NCBI GenBank assembly: GCA_964639215.1
Contig: CAZXCV010000009.1
Span: forward strand, 1 to 51,427
Direction: 5' to 3'
Origin: UBA6120 sp964639215
Lineage (GTDB): Bacteria > Bacillota_I > Bacilli_A > RFN20 > CAG-826
DNA: 51,427 nt
Shown: piece by piece, positions 44,804 to 51,427 of the stretch
Layout of the letters: every line of letters begins with the position of its first letter
How positions within the stretch are numbered: position 1 is the first letter of the stretch
Notes under the pieces: generated by a model
Told to the model about the DNA's origin: nothing
Database searches by the model: none
Seen by the model: the letters and a program-made list of their open reading frames with translations, nothing else
Made by a program: the position numbers and the translations under genes

Positions 44804-46501
44804 ATGAAACCATTTTACTTTTCGAAAAATTACGCAATCATCAACCTAGCAACAGGTATTTGTAATACACCGGCCAAAATAATTGTCAGTGATTTATTTT
44901 TAAAAGTGTTGCAACGTTTTGTAAGTCATGTGCGCAAACACGATTTTGAACTTTTCACAAGAATTCGTCCTTTAAGTATTGATGAAATATTGGCGATTTA
45001 CAAATTCTTACTTGTTTGGGAGTTTGAAAAAATAGCCAATTATTTTCCAAACGCTGATCTAATTTTAGCTAAAAGACGAGCTCTTTATCGCTTCAGTGAA
45101 CAATTTTATGATTATTGGCGCAGTATCTCACGTTATGGCTGGATTTTGAAACGCCATCAAATTGATGATGAACAAACAGCCATCACGCAAGCGACAGAAT
45201 CATTTAATGCCACAGTGTTAGCGCTGTATCGGACTGTGACGCAACGGTTACGTGTAAATGAAGTCCGAGTTCTTAGACAACTACCAGCCGGTGTTAATGC
45301 CAACATGATTTTGACACACAATAATTGGCGAAGTGCTGATGTGTATAAAAAACTGCATGATACACTATTCATCTCTTGTGTCTTAATGCGTCCGCCTTTT
45401 ATCATTGGAACAAAGGCAAACACGCGCAACGGTTTATTTCAAGAGATCTTTGAAAATCCGCTTGCTGCAATCAATTACAAACCACGGGATTTCTTCTGCT
45501 ATCCAGTATGGGTTGGTCCCTTCTTGACATATGTATTCTTTCATCGTGATTTTATTCATCACGGAATTGCCTTATCGAGTTTATTCGAATCAGCGGGTGC
45601 CTCTCAATTCAATTGTCGTAAGCCTGACTTAATTTATATTTACGGCATTCAGGAACATGAATATGATGCAACTTATTATCATGATGATAAAGAAGGTGTC
45701 TATATCGGTTTTGTCGCTCGTAATGATCAAAACGATTATTTCGGTTATATGAAAAAAATGCTGTTAACCCTTCACAATATCGCACAAATTGATCGCGGTA
45801 ATCTCCCTATTCACGGTTCAATGGTGACGATTGAACTATATAATCGACGCACCTGGAAAGTAGTTATCATCGGAGACTCGGGAGCAGGTAAATCTGAAAG
45901 TCTTGAAGCGCTACGAGTCATCGGTGAAAAATATGTGCGTGATATTCGGATTGTGTTTGATGATATGGGTACATTCTTCCTCAAAGATGGTCAAGTGCTC
46001 GCCCAAGGTACTGAAATTGGTGCTTTCGTGAGATTGGATGATCTTGAAGTCGGCTATGCTTATCGCGAAATGGATCGAGCGATATTCATGAACCCAAACA
46101 AGATTAATGCACGCATTATCCTCCCAATCTCAACTTACGAATACATTATGAAAGAACATCAAATTGATATGGTTTTTTATGCCAATAACTATGATGATAA
46201 CAACGCCGGTCTCTGCTTCTTTTCGTCAATGGATGAGGCTTTACCAACATTCATGCGTGGACGTCGTAAAGCCAAAGGAACAACGAGTGAAACCGGAATT
46301 GTCGAAAGTTTTTTTGCTAATCCATTCGGGCCAATGCAAAAACAAAGCGTAACTCAAAAGTTGCTTGAATCATATTTTGCTCATCTGTTTAATAATGGTG
46401 TGAAAGTCGGAGAATTATATACGCGCCTGGGTATCGATGGATTTGAAAGTAGTGGCCCACTATATGCAGCTAAATGCTTGCTTGAATATTTAACAAAATA
46501 A
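44804..46501 (+). CDS. HPr-kinase/PEPCK-type P-loop protein of unknown function
   Basis: A 565-residue protein. TTGGAG precedes the ATG. The N-terminal 330 residues are not recognised. From 337 it follows the catalytic core of HPr kinase/phosphorylase: HG at 337-338, then VVIIGDSGAGKSES with P-loop Gly357-Ser364 and Glu365, then FDD at 385-387. HPr kinase has IHG...VLITGDSGIGKSET...ADD. Later ARIILPIS and a region with FANPFGP resemble PEP-carboxykinase-like folds. It is nearly twice the length of HPr kinase and lacks its N-terminal domain, so it is probably not the canonical enzyme. The substrate could be a protein or small molecule. Confidence 0.6.
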   Translation: MKPFYFSKNYAIINLATGICNTPAKIIVSDLFLKVLQRFVSHVRKHDFELFTRIRPLSIDEILAIYKFLLVWEFEKIANYFPNADLILAKRRALYRFSEQFYDYWRSISRYGWILKRHQIDDEQTAITQATESFNATVLALYRTVTQRLRVNEVRVLRQLPAGVNANMILTHNNWRSADVYKKLHDTLFISCVLMRPPFIIGTKANTRNGLFQEIFENPLAAINYKPRDFFCYPVWVGPFLTYVFFHRDFIHHGIALSSLFESAGASQFNCRKPDLIYIYGIQEHEYDATYYHDDKEGVYIGFVARNDQNDYFGYMKKMLLTLHNIAQIDRGNLPIHGSMVTIELYNRRTWKVVIIGDSGAGKSESLEALRVIGEKYVRDIRIVFDDMGTFFLKDGQVLAQGTEIGAFVRLDDLEVGYAYREMDRAIFMNPNKINARIILPISTYEYIMKEHQIDMVFYANNYDDNNAGLCFFSSMDEALPTFMRGRRKAKGTTSETGIVESFFANPFGPMQKQSVTQKLLESYFAHLFNNGVKVGELYTRLGIDGFESSGPLYAAKCLLEYLTK

Positions 46502-47114
46502 AGAAGTGCTCACCTCAGTTCTTCAAAATAAATTTGCACGTTATGACGATTATTTATTTTCTGTTTTATTTTATTAATTGATGTATTAGACAATTTTCTT
46601 TTGACCTTGTCGAATGAACTAAACCGGTATTTGCTATAATCTAGTAAGCGAAGCCACCAACTCGAGTCACCATTTGATGTATCAATTCTCGTTTCTTAAG
46701 ATAAGGCATGTGCACTCATTGAAATGGTCTTTTTGCCTTATTCGAATTATGTGATTATTACTCATTTTGTCAAACTTGGACATGGTTATTGCAACAATTT
46801 TTTGAAAAATCGCGTTCAAAACGGAAAAATTTTCTGTCGCGTTCACTTAATCACCTAACAGCTAATATTTAATCGTTTCGAATACATGCATGATGCTCCA
46901 TCCACAATAAGATTTCAACAAGGCCTGGCAGATTAGAAATTTACTAAAAATACACGGATGTCACTTAGCAAAAAACGATTTATCATTATGATTTATCATA
47001 ATGGTGTTGTTTAATCATGATAACGATTGTCAGTATTATCAACATTTAAAATTGCATTCGTTTTCTATTTCCTATTATTTTGCCTTGTGCGAGAATATAC
47101 GCGAGGAACTCCCT
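46502..47114 (+). other. 613-base interval and mgtE leader
   Basis: An extended -10 promoter (TGCTATAAT, 46632-46640) lies about 475 bases before mgtE. Downstream are an 8-bp stem (ATAAGGCA / TGCCTTAT, 46710-46742), two direct copies of TCGCGTTCA flanking a near-palindrome (about 46809-46853), and the inverted repeat CATTATGA-TTTA-TCATAATG near 46984-47003. The conserved M-box (ykoK) core is not visible. On the minus strand 46503-46692 there is a stop-to-stop frame of about 61 codons without a start; I do not call it a gene. Confidence 0.5.
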
Positions 47115-48443
47115 ATGGCCATAAATAAACTATTCAAAGAAGAAAAGAAATTCCAAGAAAAAAAAGCGTTACTAGAGACGATGATGGTCGTCGATATCGC
47201 CGAAAATTTTGAACAATTGCCCATCGATGAAGTCATCAAATTAATTCGACTTTTGTCAAAAGATAAAGGGGCGGAAGTTTTTGCCTATCTTCCCCTGGAG
47301 TTCCAAAGCAAGATTGTCGAGCGATTTACTGATGATGAAATTAAATCGATTATTGAAGAATTATATGCTGATGATGCTGCAGACTTGATTGAGGAAATGC
47401 CAGCAAATATCGTCACCCGCGTATTAAAGGTAATAAGTCACGAACACCGAGTGATTATCAACCAACTGATGAATTATCCCGAGGATTCAATCGGGTCGGT
47501 CATGACCGTCGAGTTTGTTTCCCTAAGGACAATGCATACCGTTGGTGATGCCTTACGTATCATAAAAGAATTGGCAATTGAGAAAGAAACAATCTATACC
47601 TGCTACGTCACCTCCCCGGGCAAAAAACTCATTGGTGTCGTTGAAGTGAAATCCTTGCTCACGAGTCCCGAGAACAAAGTGATTGGTGACATCATGCGCA
47701 AGGACTTCGTCAAAGCAATCACCACGGACGATAAGGAAACATTGGTTCACATTTTCAATAAGTATCCACTCATCGCCCTCCCGGTTACCGACAAAGAAAA
47801 CCGACTGGTCGGTATCGTTACCCATGATGACGCCTTTCGCGTTATTAAGGAAGAGTATTCTGAAGACTTTGAAATGGTTGGTAAACTTCATGTTTCCGAT
47901 AAGCCATATCTGCAGGAAAAAACTTTCATTCTCGCTAAAAACCGCATCGTTTGGCTACTCGTGCTTATGCTTTCGGCCACAATTACCGGTTTTATCATTA
48001 CCAGGTTTGAAGCATCAATCGTCGTCATCCCAGCACTTGTGTCCTTTATCCCGATGTTAATGGATACCGGCGGCAACGCCGGTTCCCAAGCTTCGACGCT
48101 TATCATCCGCGGCATGGCCCTTAAGGAGATCAAGCCGAACGATGGCCTTAAGGTGTTCTTTAAGGAAATTCGCGTTAGTCTTATTGTCGGCGTCGCGTTA
48201 GCCATCATCAATTTCGTCCGCGTATGGATTATGTATAACATTCAGTTGGCGCTGGTCGTATCACTGACGCTGATTATCGTCATCTTCATGGCTAAGACAA
48301 TCGGAGCGATGCTTCCACTCCTCGCTAAGAAGCTAAAATTGGATCCAGCCTTAATGGCCGCTCCGCTCATCACGACTGTTGTCGACGCCGGAGCTTTGGT
48401 CATGTATTTTTTAATTGCCAGCTTGTTATTAGGTATAAACTAG
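47115..48443 (+). CDS. mgtE: Magnesium transporter MgtE
   Basis: A 442-residue Mg2+ channel. GAGGAA lies before the ATG at 47115; the open frame from 47001 is leader. Order: MgtE N domain (about 20-125; LIRLLSKDKGAEVFAYLP, LYADDAADLIEEMP), two CBS domains (about 130-255) that sense cytoplasmic Mg2+, a connecting helix and five membrane helices. The pore signature is FIPMLMDTGGNAGSQASTLIIRG. The 3' half looks richer in G+C than its neighbours, which may be drift or transfer. The length equals that of well-studied MgtE proteins. Confidence 0.95.
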   Translation: MAINKLFKEEKKFQEKKALLETMMVVDIAENFEQLPIDEVIKLIRLLSKDKGAEVFAYLPLEFQSKIVERFTDDEIKSIIEELYADDAADLIEEMPANIVTRVLKVISHEHRVIINQLMNYPEDSIGSVMTVEFVSLRTMHTVGDALRIIKELAIEKETIYTCYVTSPGKKLIGVVEVKSLLTSPENKVIGDIMRKDFVKAITTDDKETLVHIFNKYPLIALPVTDKENRLVGIVTHDDAFRVIKEEYSEDFEMVGKLHVSDKPYLQEKTFILAKNRIVWLLVLMLSATITGFIITRFEASIVVIPALVSFIPMLMDTGGNAGSQASTLIIRGMALKEIKPNDGLKVFFKEIRVSLIVGVALAIINFVRVWIMYNIQLALVVSLTLIIVIFMAKTIGAMLPLLAKKLKLDPALMAAPLITTVVDAGALVMYFLIASLLLGIN

Positions 48444-48578
48444 ATTTTCATCAATGAATAGAATAACCAACCATTGAGGTCAGACTACTGGTTTTCACTT
48501 CGCATATTCCTCTATTCCCCAGTTTCCTTCATCAAACGAGTACTTTCTTTTATTGCTGTTTAACCCTTATGTCCGCAG

Positions 48579-48905
48579 TTAATAGGAAAAGAAAAAATAT
48601 CGACTATTTATCACGCTTTTTCTGAATATCATCAATATTTTCTCATTCATATCTTGCTTACAATTTTCTAAGAAATCGCTTAATGTCATATCTTCTTCTA
48701 GATGCTCTTTGTTTATCAGAATTTTGTCTTTGTGGCCATACTTCATAAAAACCCAAAAGTCTTACTTGTGTTGTTCAACCTAAGTAACATCAGCCTATCC
48801 TACTGGGAAAGATTATCATTCCGCTTTATCTGATTCCATAATTCAATAATCACTGAGATTAACTGTCCTTGAAACGGACTATTTCATAATCTTGGTCAAA
48901 TAGCA
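48579..48905 (-). pseudogene. Possible decayed gene with frameshifts
   Basis: On the minus strand, consecutive protein-like segments appear in different frames: LFDQDYEIVRFKDS, then QLISVIIELWNQIKRNDNLSQ up to a stop, then RLMLLRLNNTSKTFGF. The longest follows (48579-48746): MKYGHKDKILINKEHLEEDM... with 55 codons and no ribosome binding site. Read together they suggest one gene broken by at least two frameshifts and a stop. The family is not recognised. The remaining interval 48444-48578 shows only a weak hairpin. Confidence 0.3.
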
Positions 48906-48909
48906 CGTT

Positions 48910-49764
48910 TCAGAATTCATCTCCATTAGTGATAAAATCAACCATTTCCTGCCGTGCTTGCTTTGATTCATTTAAACCCATCAGTGGGAAATCATGGAAC
49001 ACGCCGTTATATCTTGATACCTTTACATCCCACGCCGGATCTTTCTTCTTCTCTAATAACATCACATCCGCGTCCAGTACGTCATCATCAGTAGTGATTA
49101 TTAGCGTCTTTGGTAAATCTTTCAGTTCCCCATAGATTGGACTGGCAAGCTTGTTTTTGGGGTCATTGTCAGAATACTGAGCTCCATACTTTTTTAAGGG
49201 CCAATTGGCGAGCCAAGCGTCATGTTTGGCGATTTCCTTGATATCAGGATTTTCCATCGATACGTCAAGCCAAGGCGAGATGAGAATCATTTTGTGTGGA
49301 GGGGGAAGCTGCTTATCCTTCAGATGATGGATAAAGCCAAAGATGAGCCCCGCACCAGCCGAATCACCGACGAAGGCAATCTGTTCATATTGCTTCATTG
49401 TTTCTGCATATACAAGGTCCATATACATTGTCGCGTCTTTATAATTATTCGGAATCAGTGGATAATCGGTAAAAACAAGGGCTGAGTCTGTTTTCTCCAT
49501 CAATTCGATGGCAAGACGCCAATGATGGGAAGTGGCGGGATAGAGATAACCACCTCCATGTGTGAAGACAATGGCTTTTAAAGGTTTGGGTTTATTTAAA
49601 GGTTCAAGGAAGAAACAATCATGCTCTTCATACACCATTTTTCTAATCGAATATTTCTTATAGAGGTGCTTCCTAGGAGTGGGTCGCATATCTCCTAGTT
49701 TTATATGGAGCCAATTGTCAAACACCTTAATCACTAGGCGATAAAATTTAACGGTGATACTCAT
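48910..49764 (-). CDS. Alpha/beta hydrolase (hormone-sensitive lipase / esterase family)
   Basis: A 284-residue carboxylester hydrolase. The oxyanion-hole motif is HGGG (69-72), the nucleophile elbow GDSAG (Ser135), the acid Asp228 in DDVLDAD and the base His257 in VFHDFP, so the triad is complete. The alpha/beta_hydrolase_3 group includes HSL-type esterases and acetyl-hydrolases acting on short-chain esters. No signal peptide is obvious; the basic N-terminus (FYRLVIKVFDNWL) may associate with membranes. It stands alone on the minus strand. Confidence 0.9.
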   Translation of the reverse strand: MSITVKFYRLVIKVFDNWLHIKLGDMRPTPRKHLYKKYSIRKMVYEEHDCFFLEPLNKPKPLKAIVFTHGGGYLYPATSHHWRLAIELMEKTDSALVFTDYPLIPNNYKDATMYMDLVYAETMKQYEQIAFVGDSAGAGLIFGFIHHLKDKQLPPPHKMILISPWLDVSMENPDIKEIAKHDAWLANWPLKKYGAQYSDNDPKNKLASPIYGELKDLPKTLIITTDDDVLDADVMLLEKKKDPAWDVKVSRYNGVFHDFPLMGLNESKQARQEMVDFITNGDEF

Positions 49765-50000
49765 GATGAATCCTCCAATTACCTATATGTTACTCTAAAC
49801 ACTCGAGGCAATCATGCTCTTTTAAGGTACGTAATAAGTACGATGTGATTTCAAACTTGAAAAGCATGGTACATAGTCTGATACCGTTTCGCCCTCTATC
49901 ATTCCATAAAAGTTCATTGAATGATTGCTAAAGTAAAGATTGTCAAGTTATATAAACGTCCTTTTATTTATTTTTTCATCGATTCGAAAAATTTGTTTGA

Positions 50001-51377
50001 TTAACTGCTCGTTAAAACGGGTTCTGAAAAATAATTTTTCCTGATTTTTTCTTTGATAAAGAAATGATGCCGCCACATGAAGAAAAACGCAGTAATCGTC
50101 CATGTGATCGGATTTGATAAAAACACCGCGTAATATCCAATGATGGGTGCAAGACCATAGGCGACGGACACACGGATAATAAGTTCAAGAATGCCACCGA
50201 ATAAGACGTAGGTGGCATCTCCAAGTCCTTGCAGTGTGTTGCGATAAATTAAAATCAGACCGACCGCGATGTAAAACGGTGGAATGATCAAAAAATATAA
50301 CCTCGCATACATCAGTAAATTAGTAGAGGGTTCTTCGACAAATAGATTAATCATCAAAGGACCTAATGGCATTAAAATGGCGGCGCAAAAAAGTGCGAGT
50401 CCAAATGCCATACGCTTCGCAATCTTGAGACCTTTTACGATTCCTTCTTTGTTGCGGGCGCCGTAATTTTGACCCATGTAGGAAGCCATCGCCGCTCCCA
50501 GCCCCCAAAATGGCACGATGATAATCGCTTCGATGCGAGCGCTCGTGGCAAAGGCTGTGATAATTGAGTTATCGTTAGGAACTGCAAATGAGTTAATTAC
50601 CGACTGAATGGCGACAATTCCGATGCTGATAATGGAAAATTGCAAACCCATCGGTAATCCATTTCCCAATTGATGCAGCGCTTCCTTCTTTTCTAAGATA
50701 AGCTCTTTTACAGTCACCCTTAAAATTGGGTAACGGATAAATGCGTAAATATAAGAACCGATTCCGGAAAGAGCTTGTGAGATAACCGTGGCTAGGGCAG
50801 CACCACCGACACCCATACGGAAAACACCGACAAACAAGATATCGAGTCCGACATTAATGACGCTAGCGAGAGCAAGAAACACTAACGGTGTGATTGAGTT
50901 TCCTAACGCTCGCAAGATGGAGGATATCAAGTTATATCCGACAATCGTAAAAATGCCGATATAAATCCAAGTAATATATTCATACGACCACGCAAAAATA
51001 TCATCGGGGACATTCAATAAGTGCAATAGGTTTGATGTTGAACTAAGCGCGATAACCGTCAAAATAGCACAAAGAATAAATGCTAATGTTATTGAGTTAC
51101 CAACAGATTTTTTTAACCCATCATAATCTTTGGCGCCAAACTTCTGAGCAATGATGACGGCAAATCCACCTGTCGTCCCAGTCCCAAGTGCCACAATAAG
51201 AAAATTGATTGCAGCCGTCGTTCCAATCGCCGCGATGCCGTCTTCACCGATGAAATGACCGACAATCACTGAATCGACAAGATTATATAACTGTTGAATG
51301 ACGAGACCGATAATGATGGGAAGCGAAAAAAGAATGATGTTGCGATAGATATTTCCCTTTGTAAGATCGCGCGTCAT
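50001..51377 (-). CDS. MATE-family multidrug/Na+ antiporter
   Basis: A 458-residue, 12-helix exporter of the multi-antimicrobial extrusion (NorM/DinF-like) family. It shows the family features LFSLPIIIGLVIQQLYNLVDSVIVGHFIGEDGIAAIG at the N-terminus and the pseudo-twofold repeat starting near GLPMGLQFSIISIG. It would export cationic drugs or metabolites in exchange for Na+ or H+. The upstream region lies at the window edge. No regulator is adjacent, and the true substrate is unknown. Confidence 0.93.
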   Translation of the reverse strand: MTRDLTKGNIYRNIILFSLPIIIGLVIQQLYNLVDSVIVGHFIGEDGIAAIGTTAAINFLIVALGTGTTGGFAVIIAQKFGAKDYDGLKKSVGNSITLAFILCAILTVIALSSTSNLLHLLNVPDDIFAWSYEYITWIYIGIFTIVGYNLISSILRALGNSITPLVFLALASVINVGLDILFVGVFRMGVGGAALATVISQALSGIGSYIYAFIRYPILRVTVKELILEKKEALHQLGNGLPMGLQFSIISIGIVAIQSVINSFAVPNDNSIITAFATSARIEAIIIVPFWGLGAAMASYMGQNYGARNKEGIVKGLKIAKRMAFGLALFCAAILMPLGPLMINLFVEEPSTNLLMYARLYFLIIPPFYIAVGLILIYRNTLQGLGDATYVLFGGILELIIRVSVAYGLAPIIGYYAVFLSNPITWTITAFFFMWRHHFFIKEKIRKNYFSEPVLTSS

Positions 51378-51427
51378 GTGTCAACTTTCTCTATTTCGGC
51401 CTAATAAGCCGATAAATATTTTAACAC

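Noticed and set aside
46503..46692. Minus-strand stop-to-stop frame of about 61 codons with a protein-like translation
   Set aside because: No start codon or ribosome binding site; an overlapping frame reads equally well, which points to AT-rich chance.
46502..47000. M-box (ykoK) magnesium riboswitch before mgtE
   Set aside because: The conserved AGGTGAGGCTCCT-like core and its partner segments are not present.
47001..47114. N-terminal extension of MgtE from 47001
   Set aside because: The extension contains a hairpin and no family similarity; the ATG at 47115 has a ribosome binding site and gives the usual MgtE length.
1..51427. Mycoplasma genetic code (TGA as Trp)
   Set aside because: Complete, family-length proteins end at TGA (for example the coupled stops at 19933 and 19124), and Trp is TGG throughout.

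Overview
The window is 51.4 kb of a low-GC bacterial chromosome with two 100-N scaffold gaps, so it is probably a metagenome assembly. Genes use the standard code (TGA is a stop, for example at the coupled 19933 junction) and AGGAG-type ribosome binding sites. The gene mix fits a fermentative, deep-branching Bacilli/Mollicutes-like lineage (the uncultured Izemoplasmatales/Acholeplasmatales/Haloplasmatales sphere): BspA-type leucine-rich repeats, InlB B-repeats, no LPxTG motifs, amino-acid fermentation enzymes, a proton-pumping pyrophosphatase and cyclic-di-GMP proteins. That placement is inference. I found no rRNA, tRNA, transposase, phage gene or CRISPR array.

Layout. 1-5.4 kb: the end of a membrane-anchored surface protein, a threonine degradation operon (tdh-kbl) with a cre-like site in its promoter, a PAS-GGDEF diguanylate cyclase and a GtrA protein. 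5.6-11 kb: typA, then a GtrA / FAD enzyme / membrane glycosyltransferase cassette. 11-18.3 kb: three BspA-like leucine-rich repeat surface proteins around a DEAD-box helicase, a 57-residue membrane protein, and an unrecognised structured RNA with its own -10 box and terminator. 18.4-21 kb: a translationally coupled epimerase / SDR / CPBP operon. 21-30 kb: a metallo-beta-lactamase-fold hydrolase, a large secreted protein, a YbjN-like protein, hppA under a perfect cre site, a secreted InlB/RCC1 protein and an MTH1-like Nudix hydrolase. 30.5-38.4 kb: a cation/proton antiporter behind a fluoride-type riboswitch, a coupled operon of a multi-CBM secreted protein and an alkaline phosphatase lipoprotein, an AraC regulator and another anchored surface protein. 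38.7-51.4 kb: a PAS-GGDEF-HD-GYP protein, a single-chain L-serine dehydratase, a secreted protein, an HPr-kinase-like P-loop protein of unknown role, mgtE, a decayed gene, an alpha/beta hydrolase and a MATE exporter.

How the genes work together. Threonine dehydrogenase/glycine acetyltransferase, serine dehydratase and the ion-pumping pyrophosphatase each have a cre-like operator, which suggests one catabolite-controlled amino-acid fermentation and energy programme. About ten genes encode secreted or anchored proteins. Five of these share the same N-terminal beta-rich module of about 130 residues, joined to different C-terminal domains, and two others share a C-terminal anchor module. The main candidates for something undescribed are these two modules, the orphan RNA at 16394-16582, the antiporter riboswitch with an extra hairpin, and the RCC1 propeller nested inside an InlB repeat.
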